NCBI GenBank assembly: GCA_963969495.1
Contig: OZ018321.1
Location: 106,275,357 to 106,339,356 of the forward strand
From: Ceratothoa steindachneri
Taxonomy: Eukaryota > Arthropoda > Malacostraca > Isopoda > Cymothoidae
Length of the DNA: 64,000 bases
Direction: 5' to 3'
In this document: positions 23,125 through 35,140 of the stretch, one piece after another
Layout: each line of letters starts with the position of its first letter
Position numbering within the stretch: the first letter of the stretch is position 1
Position numbers and translations under genes: made by a program
Notes under the pieces: model-generated
The model's input: only the letters and a program-made list of their open reading frames with translations
The model's database searches: none
Told to the model about the DNA's origin: nothing

Positions 23125-23724
23125 ACTGAATTATTGTATAAGATAAATGAGTCTAATAATAAAGAGAAATCATGTTTGTTTTCCTCGATGTATTATATTA
23201 GACTAATACGGAGATCAGATACAGAGTTGAATCTATATATGGCCTCTAATTATTTGAAAAATAACTTACCAGTTATCTTCTAATAATTTATCACTGAAAC
23301 AATCTCACTTACCTTTATGGGGTTGCAATCCAAGATGGGGCCGGGTAGTTAAGTTAAAAGACAAACTATTCACTGATTGGTTGATTCCTTTGGCGCGGCG
23401 TGACGTGGGAAAATACTGGTTGTTGATTAGCTAAGAAACTTTACATCTCTTTTAAAGAACTAACTCTTATTGGTGGTTTGGTTTTGGCGAAAGATGATGG
23501 TTAGATGATTAATATTAGACAATTACCGATTAGTTTTATTAACAAACAATTATTAAAATAAACCACTACTAAGAACGGACAATAAATGAATAATATAATG
23601 CTTCTATTTAAAATAGAATTGAATATACAAAAGTATTAAAGAAAGCCCTTTGTATATCTCGTAGCGAGAGCAAAGTTAGCACATCTGAACACAGGAGTAG
23701 CTGAATGCAGACTGAGGAATAGCT
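23125..23724 (-). other. E6 5' UTR
   Basis: Non-coding 0.6 kb with similarity to the 5' UTR of E1, including a TAGCGAGAGCAA-like word near the GA tract. No gene is seen. Confidence 0.6.
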
Positions 23725-23739
23725 AGAGAGAGAGAGAGA

Positions 23740-23785
<46 letters not shown>
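23725..23785. repeat. (GA)n tract between E6 and E7
   Basis: GA repeats with a few interruptions. Confidence 0.97.
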
Positions 23786-23786
<1 letters not shown>

Positions 23787-23811
23787 TTACAAGGAGTTAC
23801 AAGGAAAGAAT

Positions 23812-23850
23812 GTACCCTAGGAGACCTTAAGGTCCATTCAAAGAGGGTAC
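23812..23850 (-). promoter_or_regulatory. 3' hairpin of E7, loop changed to UUAA
   Basis: Outer stem GTACCCT/AGGGTAC. Inner arm GGACC-UUAA-GGUCU, so the GNRA loop is lost in this copy. Confidence 0.6.
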
Positions 23851-23884
23851 CTTTGGACTAGCCATCGAGCGGGCACATGGCTGC

Positions 23885-26684
23885 TCAATTGTTTTGCGTC
23901 CCTAAACGGCCACTTTTCAAGCCTTTGTCTAGTCTTGACTTGAACTGGTCAACAGATTCACTGTTGACAACTTCCACTGGAAGTGCGTTCCACTTACCGC
24001 AGATACTGTAGGTGAAAAAATTTCCACACAGATTGCGGTTGTAACGCTTCAGTTCAAGTTTGAAGCCGTGATTGCGCGTTATGTTCTCACTCAGTGTGAA
24101 AATATTTGGGTAGTCAACATTGTCGAACCCTCGAAGTATTTTGAAAACTTCGATGAGCTGACCACGAAGTCTACGGGTTTCCAGCGAGAACAGATCTAAT
24201 TCCCTTAGTCTATCCTCATAAATTTTATGTCGGATAGAGGGAATCAGTTTGGTTGCCCTAGCTTGTACGCGTTCCAACCTTGCGATGTCCTTTCAAAACG
24301 AAGGACTCCAAAATTGTACGGCATACTCCAGGTGCGGCCGAACGAGGGAGTTGTACAGACAAAGTACTATCGCCTTGTTACGCTATCCAAACTAGCTGGC
24401 GCTTTATGTAGCCTAACATCCTTTGGGCTTTCTTCTCTGCCTCGATGCACTGTTTCGAGAACTTGAGGTCGCTCGTGATAGTTACACCAAAGTCCTTCTC
24501 ACTGTCACTCGATTCGAGAGCAGTGTCCTTAAGGATATAATGAGATTGGGGGTTTCTGCGGCCGATATGCATCACTTTGCATTTCCCCACGTTAAAAGGC
24601 ATTTGCCACGTGTCCAACCACTCCCCAATCTTCCCAAGATCTTACTGCAGGTGGGCAGTATTTCCATCCTTTGCAACGTTCATACCAAGCTTGGTATCGT
24701 CGGCAAATTTGGAAATCTTGGCAACCATGTCACCGTCCATGTCGTTGAAGTAGATGATGAATAGTAGTGGTCCCTGGACAGAACCTTGAGGCACCCCGCT
24801 AGTAACGGGCACCAATTCAGAAGCCTGTCCATTTACCACCACCCGTTGCCATCGGCCACTTAGCCAGTTCTCGATGCAGCCGGCTACTTTTCCGTTTATT
24901 CCCATGACTCGCACTTTCCGGAGAAGGTGGCGGTGTGGTACCTTATCAAAGGCTTTTTGAAAGTCTAAGTACACCACATACACCGCCTTGTCCCGATCGT
25001 GCTCACTGAACACGAAGTGGAAGAATTCCACAAGGTTCGTCAGGCATGACCGTTGCCTTCGGAAGCCGTGCTGGGAACTCCTCAGTAGCAGGTTTGACTC
25101 TAAATACGACGTTATTTTCTCCACCATGATGCTTTCCATGAGTTTACCGACTATCGAAGTCAGACTGATAGGTCGGTAGTTTGACGGATGGCTGGGGTCT
25201 CCTTTCTTGAAGATCAGAGTCACTTCCACCTCACGCCAGTCTCTAGGAACGCATCCGGTCCGGATTGACATGTTAAAGATAGCGCACAGATGTCGTGATA
25301 CTTCATCGCACACTTCCTTCAACACCTTGGATAGAAACCCGTCCGGTCCAGGGGATTTATTCGTCTTTAGGTCAGCGATCTTTTTCTTTATTTAACATTC
25401 GGTGAAGTCCATTGCCTCCAGCTTTTCCCCCGAGTAGGAATCCATAGGCTAGGGGATGGGACCACACTCTTCAGTAAACACTGAAGAGAAGTAGTCGTTG
25501 AGGAGGTTAGCATTTTCTGCATCTGACTGAGTTAATGCACCCTCCTCGTCCACTAAGGGCCCAATCCTACGATGGATTGGTTTACGGGTATTTACATAGG
25601 CGAAGAACTCCTTGGGATTCTCCTTGCAGAGTCTCGCCACTCGGAGTTCCTCAGACAGCTTAGCCGCCCTTATGCTGGACTTCACTCTCCTGGCTAGCCT
25701 CCGGTACTCGTCAAAGGCTCCGAGATCTTCGATCGCCGGTACGCATTTCTCTTCTCCCTAAGCAGTTGGCCGATTTCTCGATTAAACCACTTTGGTTGAA
25801 CAGAAGACCGACGAGGGCATTTCAGAGGGATGCAACTTGATTGAAGACTCATGAACTTATTTTTGAAATTGTTCCACGAATCCTCAACCTCTTCGCATAC
25901 CGCTAGCCTTACATCAGTCAGCCCTGCACGAAGGCTTGCAAAGTCTGCTCTTCTCAATTCAAGTTTCCTTGATTGACTAGCAACAGACCTTACCTTCGGG
26001 ATCTTGACGGTAAATCTAACTAGCTGGTGATCACTGCCACCGAGCTCTTCGCCTACAGCGACATCTTCAACGATATCATCCTCAGAGGTGAAGACCAAGT
26101 CGAGGATATTGTCTCCTCTCGTCGGTTCTCTGACCCATTGAGTGAGGAACTCGTTGTTGGCGAACTCCAGGAGTAGCGCGCTCTCGCCAACAGGATTCTC
26201 TGGTTTCCCAGTCAACTTGTCTGTTGAAGTCGCCCATAACGATGCACACTCTGCCTTGAACAAGCTCATTCAGCAGCTGGTACAGTTCCCTGTCCTTTTC
26301 AACGGGGTGGGAAGGGGGTCTGTAAAGCACCAGGGTCCTGTATCTGACAGGACCTATCTCTAGGTCAACGCCTAGGAGCTCATGATCGGATATAATTTTG
26401 GAGTTCGTAGATTTGATTGTATCCTTGACATACAACATTACACCGCCACCCTCTCTGTCTGGCCTATCTTTGTGGAAGAGTTGGTAGCCAGGAACCGTGA
26501 ATTCGCCTTCAAAGTCTCGGTTTGACGTTTTTATCCACGATTCTGTTATGGCTACCATTTCGGGTTCTTCCGTCGCTACGAGGCCACGGAGCTCAGGAAA
26601 GTTGTTCCAGATTGACCTCGCATTGAACAGAAGAACTTTCAGGGAGTCCCCGACTGTAGGACTCCCTACGCTCTTCCGTTTCCC
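23885..26684 (-). pseudogene. E7 ORF2 (endonuclease-reverse transcriptase), broken
   Basis: All domains are present in pieces: endonuclease 26082-26558 (AITESWIKTSNRDFEGEF, VMGDFNRQVDWE) and 25694-26269 (DLVFTSEDD, GGSDHQLVRF); linker 25449-25685; RT 24642-25325 ([44 protein letters not shown]); C-terminal part 24378-24617 and 23885-24277, ending in the natural KSGRLGTQNN stop. It lacks the 14-nt deletion and the Trp-to-stop change seen in E14 and E16. Confidence 0.85.
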
Positions 26685-28007
26685 GCCTTGTTTTTTGGTG
26701 AGGCACCCCTTTTTGCGACCTCTGAGAAGGTCGTTCCTGGAGTGACACGGGCGTACTGGCGTACGTCCGCCCTCACTCTGGCCCAGATACTCCTTTCAGT
26801 ACTCTCTACAACATCCTGTATCATGTTCGACAGAAAGGCCTTTACTTTAAAGGAAAGATGTACCTCATCCCTTTGGTAGAGATCATTTCTACCATAAAAG
26901 GTGCGGTACGGGTCCACAAAAAAGACCCCCTCTGCCGTACACAAATCTGCAGGCGCCGGTTAAAAGAGACATTCATCGAGTGAGCGGTCCGTGTTAGACC
27001 TCTCCTCGGGAGCATCCCGACTACAACACGCTTGCGGGATTTCAGCCCACAGTCGTCCAAGGCACCCATGACCGTGTAGAGGGTTTATCTGTAGGGCCTA
27101 CCCTACCTCCTCTCAGGTAGAGGTCGTTTCCACTGACCATCAGAGCAACGACTGAGCTCTCAGAAATCTGTGATTTCTCAGCCTCTACTCTGATGTGGTG
27201 GTTACCCCATCCTGGCAGGCAGCTTACCTTCACACTAGTGCGAAGGCGGGCCGCTAGCAGGGACTGCAGGCCCCGTGCTTGAGAATCACCAATAAGGGTG
27301 ACTCTTGCACATTTGTAAGCAGGCGACTTATTCTTTCCTCTCGGAAGCGACCTGCCGCTTTCCTCTTGTATCTCTGGATTTTTCTTTTTTTTCTTCTTTA
27401 TCTTATTTTTCTTGTCTTCATTTGTTTTCTCTTCTTCCGTTTCTCATTTCTCTTCTTCCGTTTCTCTTTTCTCTTCCTCTCTTTCCACTTTCCCTTGCGC
27501 ACCAGTAGCTCTCGAATCCTCTACACTGGGGTGAGCTGCATTATGGTCATTTTTCTTCTTTTTCTTTTTCTTCTTCTCATTGGCTCCGCATGGCAGAACT
27601 GGGACTGTCAATGCAGTTTCACCTCCTTGGGCTGGAGTAACATCCGCGGAACCACCCAAGTCAGTGGGACTTTCGTCTCGAGCTTGAGCCGACTGGGCCT
27701 GTAGTTTAGAGGCTAGCTCTAGGATTTTTTCCTCGAGACGCCGAATCTGAAGCGCGTGCTGTGTTTCTAGGGTCTGAATTTTATTTTCCAGCGCCCTAGA
27801 TTTTTCTTCAGAGGTTGTGAAGAGATCCTTGAGTTCATTGCAGCATGCCACTGCCTCTCGGATCTCTCCTTTAAGGATGCAGTCGGTGCATATACTTCCC
27901 AGGTGGCATTTCGAAAAACATCCTTCCGGGAAGTCCACGCACCACTTATCCTTCTGGCATATCGCACATGTATATTTAAGTGCAGCTGGACCTTTTTTCC
28001 CTGTCAT
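26666..28007 (-). pseudogene. E7 ORF1 (zinc finger, coiled coil, esterase), broken
   Basis: ATG at 28005-28007. The first 190 codons (27444-28016) hold the finger (CAICQKDKWCVDF, GCFSKCH, CTDC), a coiled coil (LENKIQTLETQHALQIRRLE) and a Lys-run linker, then a stop. Esterase parts are in other frames: 27042-27233 (VVALMVSGNDLYLRGGRVG), 26842-27069 and 26666-26944 (block V present as DEVHLSFK). TAG at 26666-26668 ends the frame, 9 nt after the heptamer. Confidence 0.8.
26678..26684 (-). promoter_or_regulatory. Putative -1 frameshift heptamer, E7
   Basis: G GGA AAC in ORF1 frame, followed after 10 nt by the stem AGGGAGTCC/GGACTCCCT. Confidence 0.65.
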
Positions 28008-28913
28008 TTTAAACACTTTCTCTCTTTCAAAACTTTGTGACCAATCAATAGAAAAAAGGGGGTTGGTGAGTTCTCCCAGCGTGAGTCGCTCCCGCCTATC
28101 GATCGGAGACGTTTCGGATCTTTCAGAAGGTACGCTCCATGTGCTGCTGTTCGTCCGACCGAGTCGTCAAGTCTCGGCGTGCCGTGGCTCCCAACCAAGC
28201 AGCACAGACAGTCCCCGAAGGGGCCATCGATTTGTCACCAGGTGAACAACAACGAAGCACGCCCCTTACTAAACTCCTACTAGTTCCCTTCACAACGGCC
28301 AGGATCTCGGAGCAGCGTTCAATGGATATCCCGCCCCACCAAGAGACTCGACCCAAGGCTTTTTATTGGCCTGGCAACCAACCTGGGAACAAAAGGCCGT
28401 CACCTCGGACCAAGGCTACCATAAGCATCCGTCAACGGGCACTGGGAACGGTCAATAATTACGCGCCAGGGAAGGGGTTACCGGGGCACTACCCTCATCC
28501 CATTCATCGTGCCCCAACGCCTAGGACACCTCTAGTCCTAGTCTCTCGCAACCAGTGAGCGTCGATTGGCGTTGTTTATAGAGGTTCCAAAGCCTCTCTT
28601 CTGACGCATGAGGGAGCTGCCAGGTCCTTATATGTAGATAGAGAAAGAAAAGGGAAAGAGGGACATGAAAGGAGTAGTTTTTTTTTGTTTTTTTTCTTTT
28701 TGTATAAGTGGGAGAGATAGAATAAAAGTAAAAAAGGAGAAGGATAGAGTAAAAAAAAGGAAGGAATGACGCTCTTAGTCTGGAATCTCGTTTTAGACCA
28801 AATCGACAAGGTAAGCCCTACCAGGGGTACCCAGAAGAGGTACCCCCGCCGGCATAGCTCGAAAAGTCAAAGGTACACACAAGCTCTCTTCCCGCGACAA
28901 GGGGGCGTCACCT
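28008..28913 (-). other. E7 5' UTR
   Basis: Family A 5' UTR of about 0.9 kb, broken at 28913 by E8. Includes the short inverted repeat GGGGTACC/GGTACCCC near the 5' end. Confidence 0.7.
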
Positions 28914-29133
28914 GTACAAAAGGGACGGAGTACATCTTTCCTTTAAAGGGAAAGCTGCACTCGCAAACATGATCCAGGATGTTGTGGAGCGGACCCAAAG
29001 AAGTGTCAGACCCCGAGTAAAGGAGGACGTACGCCAGTACACCCGTGTTACTCCAGGAACGACCTTTTCTGAAGTCACAAAGAGTGGAGTGATCCCGCCA
29101 CAGAGAAAGAAAGCGGGAAACGGAAGAGCGTAG
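28914..29133 (+). pseudogene. E8 ORF1 C-terminal fragment
   Basis: Encodes the end of the esterase (the GVHLS block V segment is altered to a TEYIFPLKG reading) and the basic tail, ending GNGRA and TAG at 29131-29133. Confidence 0.7.
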
Positions 29134-29158
29134 GGAGTCCTACAGTCGGGGACTCCCT
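29115..29158 (+). promoter_or_regulatory. Putative -1 frameshift cassette, E8 (reference copy)
   Basis: GGGAAAC at 29115-29121, codons G GGA AAC in ORF1 frame. Spacer 29122-29131 (10 nt). Perfect 9-bp stem 29132-29140 with 29150-29158 (AGGGAGTCC/GGACTCCCT), 9-nt loop. The ORF1 stop TAG overlaps the stem base. A -1 shift gives GKRKSVGSPTVGDSLKVLLF leading into the ORF2 endonuclease. Confidence 0.7.
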
Positions 29159-31910
29159 AAAAGTTCTTCTGTTTAATGTGAGGTCTATCAGAAACAAGTT
29201 TCTAGAGCTTCGTGGCCACGTAGCAACAGAAGAACCGGAGATGCTGGCCATAACGGAGTCGTGGATAAAAACCTCAAGCCGAGATTTTGAAGGTGAATTC
29301 ACGATTCCCGGTTACCAGCTCTTCTTGAAAGATAGGCCAGACAGAGAGGGTGGCGGTGTGATGTTGTATGTCAAGGATACTCTCAACTCGACGGATTGCA
29401 ACATCGTATCCGACCATGAACTACTAGGTGTTGACCTAGAGATAGGTCCTGCCAAATACAGGACCCTGGTGCTTTATAGACCTCCTGCCCAACTCGTTGA
29501 AAAGGACAGAGATCTGTACCAGCTACTAGGAGAACTTGTCGAAGACAGAATGTGTATCGTCATGGGTGATTTCAACACACAAGTTGACTGGGAAACCAGA
29601 GAACCCTGTGGCGAGAACGCACTACTCCTGGAGTTCACGAACAACGAGTTCCTCACTCAATGGGTGAGAGAGCCAACGAGAGGAGACAATATCCTCGACT
29701 TGGTTTTCACCTCTGAGGATGACATCGTTGAGGACCTCTCTGTTGGCGAAGAGCTCGGTGGCAGTGACCACCGACTAATTAGATTTGTAGTCAAAGTCCC
29801 CAAGGCAGAGCCTGCAACTATTAAATCAAGGAAACTGGATTTAAGAAGAGCAGACTTTGCAGGTCTACGCGCGGGACTGACTGACGCGAGGCTAGAAGAG
29901 TGCGAGGCTGTTGAAGACTCTTGGAACAGTTTCAAAACCACATTCATGAGTCTTCAATCGCGTTTTATCCCTCTGAAATGCCCCCGTCGGTCTTCTGTTC
30001 AACCAAAGTGGTTTAATCGAGAAATCGGGCAACTGCTGAAGGGAGAAGAGAAATGTGTACCGGCAATCGAAGATCTCGGGTGACTTTGACGAATACCGGA
30101 GGCTAGCCAGGAGAGTGAAGTCCAGCATAAGGGCGGCTAAGCTGTCTGAGGAACTCCGAGTGGCGAGACTCTGTAAAGAGAATCCCAAGGAGTTTTTTGG
30201 ATATGTGAACAGCCGTAAACCAATCCGTCGAACGATTGGCCCTTTGAGGAATGAGGAGGGGACATTAAAGCATTCAGATGCAGAAAATGCTAACCTCCTC
30301 AACGACTACTTCTCTTCAGTGTTTACTGAAGAGTGTGGTCCCATTCCCCAGCCGACGGATTCCTACTCGGGAGAAAAGCTGGAGGCAATGGACTTCACCG
30401 AAGGAGAAATAAAGAAAAAGATCGCTGCCCTAAAGACGAATAAGTCCCCTGGACCGGACGGGTTGCTACCTAAAGTGTTGAAGGAAGTGTGCGATGAAGT
30501 ATCACGACATCTGTGCGCTATCTTTAACATGTCAATCCGGACCAAATGCGTTCCTAGAGACTGGCGTGAGGCGGAGGTGACTCCTATCTTCAAGAAAGAA
30601 GACCGTAACCAACCGTCGAACTACCGACCTATCAGTCTGACTTCGATAGTCGGTAAACTCATGGAAAGCATGATGGTGGACAAAGTGACGTCGTATTTAG
30701 AGTCAAACCTGCTACTGGGGAGTTCCCAGCACGGCTTTCGAAGGCAACTGTCATGCCTGACGAACCTTGTAGAATTCTTCCACTTCGTTTTCAGTGAGCA
30801 CGATCGGGACAAGGCGGTGGATGTGGACTACCTAGACTTTTAGAAAGCCTTTGATAAGGTACCACACCGCCGCCTTCTCCGGAAAGTGAGAGCGCTTGGC
30901 ATAAACGGAAAGGTAGCCGGCTGGATCGAGAACTGACTAAGTGGCAGATGACAACGGGTGGTGGTAAATGACAGTCTTCTGAGTGGGTGCCCGTTACTAG
31001 CGGGGTGCCTCAAGGTTCTGTCCTGGGACCACTACTATTCATCATCTACGTCAACGACATGGACGGTGAAATGGTTGCCAAGATTTCCAAATTTGCCGAC
31101 GATACCAAGCTTGGTATGAACGTTGCAAAGGATGGAAATACTGCCCACCTGCAGGCAGATCTTGGGAAGATTGGGAAGTGGTCGGACACGTGGCAAATGC
31201 CTTTTAACGTGTGCAAATGCAAAGTGAAGCATATCGGCCACAGAAACCACCAATCTCAGTATATCCTTAAGGGCACTGCTCTTGAATCGAGTGACACTGA
31301 GAAGGACTTGGGTGTTACTATCACTAGTGCCCTTAAGTTCTCGAAACAGTGCATTAAGGCGGAGAAAAAGGCCCAAAGGATGCTAGGCTATATTAAGCGC
31401 CAGTTTGGTTATCGGAACCAGGAGATTGTACTGTTCCTGTACAACTCACTTGTCCGACCGCACCTGGAGTATGCCGTACAATTTTGGAGTCCTTCATTGC
31501 GAAAGGACATCACGAGATTGGAACGCGTACAAGCCAGGGCAACCAAGCTGATTCCCTCTATCCGACATAAAAGTTATAAGGATAGACTAAGGGAATTAGA
31601 TCTGTTCTCGCTGGAAACCCGTAGACAGCGTGGTCAGCTCATCGAAGTTTTCAAAATACTTCGAGGGTTCGACAATGCTGACTACCAGGATATTTTCACA
31701 CTGAGTGAGAACAGAACGCGCAATCACGGCTTCAAACTTGAACTGAAGCGTTACAACCGCAACCTGTGTGGACATTTTTTCACTTACAGTATCTGCGGTA
31801 TGTGGAACGCACTACCAGTGGAAGTTGTCAACAATGAATCTGTTGACCAGTTCAAGTCAAGACTAGACAAAGTCTTGAAAAGTGGCCGTTTAGGGACGCA
31901 AAACAATTGA
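29115..31910 (+). pseudogene. E8 ORF2 (endonuclease-reverse transcriptase)
   Basis: Endonuclease 29178-30083 (AITESWIKTSSRDFEGEF, MGDFNTQVDWE, DLVFTSEDD, GGSDHRLIRF). RT in 30055-30843 ([32 protein letters not shown]) up to a Gln-to-stop at 30841-30843 in YLDFQKAFD. Two further TGA codons follow near 30935-30950. 30987-31910 is open for 307 codons, with [32 protein letters not shown] and the natural KSGRLGTQNN end. The start frame is -1 to ORF1. Confidence 0.85.
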
Positions 31911-31943
31911 AAAGCCTTGTGCCCGCTCGATTGCTAGTCCAAA

Positions 31944-31984
31944 GGTACCCTCTTTGAATGGACCGTAAGGTCTCCTAGGGTACC
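31944..31984 (+). promoter_or_regulatory. 3' hairpin of E8, GUAA loop
   Basis: Outer 8-bp stem GGTACCCT/AGGGTACC. Inner arm GGACC-GUAA-GGUCU. Tail units follow at 31985-32002. Confidence 0.7.
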
Positions 31985-32020
31985 TTCTTTCCTTGTTGTT
32001 ACCTCTCCCTCTACATTCTT

Positions 32021-32236
<216 letters not shown>

Positions 32237-32272
32237 TAACAACAACAAGGAGTAACAACAACAAGGAAAGAA

Positions 32273-32313
32273 GGTACCCTAGGAGACCTTACGGTCCATT
32301 CAAAGAGGGTACC
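32273..32313 (-). promoter_or_regulatory. 3' hairpin of E9, GUAA loop
   Basis: Same sequence as the E8 hairpin, with 8-bp outer stem and GNRA loop. Confidence 0.7.
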
Positions 32314-32346
32314 TTTGGACTAGCAATCGAGCGGGCACAAGGCTGC

Positions 32347-35140
32347 TCAATTGTTTTGCGTCTCTAAACGGCCACTTTTCAAGACTTTGTCTAGTCTTGA
32401 CTTGAACTGGTCAACAGATTCACTGTTGACAACTTCCACTGGAAGTGCGTTCCACATACCGCAGATACTGTAAGTGAAAAAATTTCCACACAGATTGCGG
32501 TGGTAACGCTTCAGTTCAAGTTTGAAGCCGTGATTGCGCGTTCTGTTCTCACTCAGTGAGAAAATATCCCAGTAGTCAACATTGTCGAACCCTCGAAGTA
32601 TTTTGAAAACTTCGATGAGCTGACCACGCTGTCTACGGGTTTCCAGCGATAACAGATCTAATTCCCTTAGTCTATCCTCATAACTTTTATATCGGATAGA
32701 GGGAATCAGCTTGGTTGCCCTGGCTTGTACGCGTTCCAATCTCGCGATGTCCTTCCGCAATGAAGGACTCCAAAATTGTACGGCATACTCCAGGTGCGGT
32801 CGGACAAGTGAGTTGTACAGGCACAGTACAATCTCCTGGTTCCGATAACCAAACTGGCGTTTAATATAGCCTAGCATCCTTTGGGCCTTTTTCTCCGCCT
32901 CAATGCACTGTTTGGAGAACTTGAGGTCACTAGTGATAGTAACACCCAAGTCCTTCTCAGTGTTGGTGGATTCAATAGCAGTGCCCTTAAGGATATACTG
33001 AGATTGAGGGTTTCTGTGGTTGATATGCATCACTTTGCATTTGCCCACGTTAAAAGGCATTTGCCACGTGTACGACCACTCCCCAATCTTCCCAAGATCT
33101 TCCTGCAGGGTGCAGTATTTCCATCCTTTGCAACGTTCATACCAAGCTTGGTATCATCGGCAAATTTGGAAATCTTGGCAACCATGTCACCGTCCATGTC
33201 GTTGACGTAAATGATGAATAGTAGTGGTCCCAGGACAGAACCTTGAGGCACCCCGCTAGTAACGGGCACCCACTCGGAAGACTGTCCATTTACCACCACC
33301 CGTTGCCGTCTGCCACTTAGCCAGTTCTCGATCCAGCCGGCTACCTTTCCGTCTATGCCAAGCGCTCGCACTTTCCGGAGAAGGCGGCGGTGTGGTACCT
33401 TATCAAAGACTTTCTGAAAGTCTAGGTAGACCACATCCACCGCCTTGTCCCGATCGTGCTCACTGAAAACGAAGTGGAAGAATTCTACAAGGTTCGTCAG
33501 GCATGACCGTTGCCATCGGAAGCCGTGCTGGGAACTCCTCAGTAGCAGGTTTAACTCTAAATACGACGTCACTTTGTCCACCATGATGCTTTCCATGAGT
33601 TTACCGACTATCGAAGTGAGACTGATAGGTCGGTAGTTCGACGGTTGGTTACGGTCTCCTTTCTTGAAGATAGGAATCACCTCCGCCTCACGCCAGTCTC
33701 TAGGAACGCATTTGGTCCGGATTGACATGTTAAAGATAGCGCACAGATGTCGTGATACTTCATCGCACACTTCCTTCAACACTTTAGGTAGAAACCCGTC
33801 CGGTCCAGGGGACTTATTCGTCTTTAGGTCAGCGATCTTTTTCTTTATTTCTCCTTCGGTGAAGTCCATTGCCTCAAGCTTTTCCCCCGAGTAGAAATCC
33901 GTCGGCTGGGGAATGGGACCACACTCTTCAGTAAACACTGAAGAGAAGTAGTCGTTTAGGAGGTTGGCATTTTCTGCATCTGAATGCTTTAATGTCCCCT
34001 CCTCATTCCTCAAAGGGCCAATCGTTCGACGGATTGGTTTACGGATGTTCACATATCCAAAAAACTCCTTGGGATTCTCTTTACAGAGTCTCGCCACTCG
34101 GAGTTCCTCAGACCGCTTAGCCGCCCTTATGCTGGACTTCACTCTCCTGGCTAGCCTCCGGTATTCGTCAAAGTCACCCGAGATCTTCGATTGCCGGTAC
34201 ACATTTCTCTTCTCCCCAAGCAGTTGCCCGATTTCTCGATTAAACCACTTTGGTTAAACAGAAGACCGACGAGGGCATTTCAGAGGGATAAAACGCGATT
34301 GAAGACTCATGAATGTGGTTTTGAAACTGTTCCAAGAGTATTCAACAGCATCGCACTCCTCTAGCCTCGCGTCAGTCAGTCCCGCGCGTAGACCTGCAAA
34401 GTCTGCTCTTCTCAAATCCAGTTTCCTTGATTTACTAGTTGCAGGCTCTGCCTTGGGGACTTTGACTACAAATCTAATTAGTCGGTGGTCACTGCCACCG
34501 AGCTCTTCGCCAACAGAGAGGTTCTCAAGGATGTCATCCTCAGAGGTGAAAACCAAGTCGAGGATATTGTCTCCTCTCGTTGGCTCTCTCACCCATTTGT
34601 GAGGAACTCGTTGTTCGTGAACTCCAGGAGTAGTGCGTTCTCGCCACAGGGTTCTCTGGTTTCCCAGTCAACTTGTGTGTTGAAATCACCCATGACGATA
34701 CACACTCTGTCTTCGACAAGTTATCCTAGTAGCTGGTACAGATCTCTGTCCTTTTCAACGAGTTGGGCAGAAGGTCTATAAAGCACCAGGGTCCTGTATT
34801 TGGCAGGACCTATCTCTAGGTCAACACCTAGTAGTTCATGGTCGGATACGATGTTGCAATCCGTCGAGTTGAGAGTATCCTTGACATACAACATCACACC
34901 GCCACCCTCTCTGTCTGGCCTATCTCTCAAGAAGAGCTGGTAACCGGAAATCGTGAATTCCACTTCAAAATCTCGGCTTGAGGTTTTTATTCACGACTCC
35001 GTTATGGCTACCATCTCCGGTTCTTCTGTTGCTACGAGGCCACGAAGTTCTAGAAACTTGTTTTTGATAGACCTCGCATTAAACAGAAGAACTTTTAGGG
35101 AGTCCCCGACTTTAGGACTCCCTAGGCTCTTCCGTTTCCC
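32347..35140 (-). pseudogene. E9 ORF2 (endonuclease-reverse transcriptase), broken
   Basis: Frames: endonuclease 34721-34963 and 34254-34592, RT 33030-34202 (390 codons, [15 protein letters not shown] to [12 protein letters not shown]), C-terminal part 32347-33060 to the natural stop. Lesions: Glu-to-stop near 34722, a 1-nt loss near 34595, Gln-to-stop at 34254-34256 and a 1-nt loss near 33107. The heptamer lies at 35134-35140. Confidence 0.85.
35097..35140 (-). promoter_or_regulatory. Putative -1 frameshift cassette, E9
   Basis: Heptamer 35134-35140, spacer 35124-35133, stem 35115-35123 with 35097-35105. The loop carries a change compared with E8; the stem does not. Confidence 0.65.

Larger units (their letters stand above)
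18683..23724 (-). mobile_element. E6: CR1 family B, near full length
   Basis: Family B copy of about 5.0 kb with a degenerate tail (GGAGTCACAAG), a long 3' UTR with the block CTCTCCCACCCG near 18820, ORF2, a well-kept ORF1 and a 5' UTR (23125-23724). Its 5' end shares a block with E1 beside the GA tract. The 3' hairpin is no longer recognisable. Confidence 0.85.
28914..32002 (+). mobile_element. E8: CR1 family A, 5'-truncated, opposite strand
   Basis: Only + strand copy. It begins within the ORF1 esterase block V and runs to the complete 3' tail. It sits inside the 5' terminal pyrimidine tract of E7: host bases ACCT at 28910-28913 equal the element bases expected just upstream of the truncation point, and the tail GTTAC is followed at once by host CTCTCCCTCT. 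No target duplication longer than the shared bases is seen. Confidence 0.9.
23786..32020 (-). mobile_element. E7: CR1 family A, full length, hosting nested E8
   Basis: Complete A element. 23786-28913 holds the tail to the 5' UTR. The last bases of the 5' end (CTCTCCCTCTAC on +) lie at 32003-32014, after the nested + strand copy E8. It belongs to the subgroup with FHKDRPDREGG and YVKDTIKS in the endonuclease, together with E14, E16 and E17. Confidence 0.85.
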
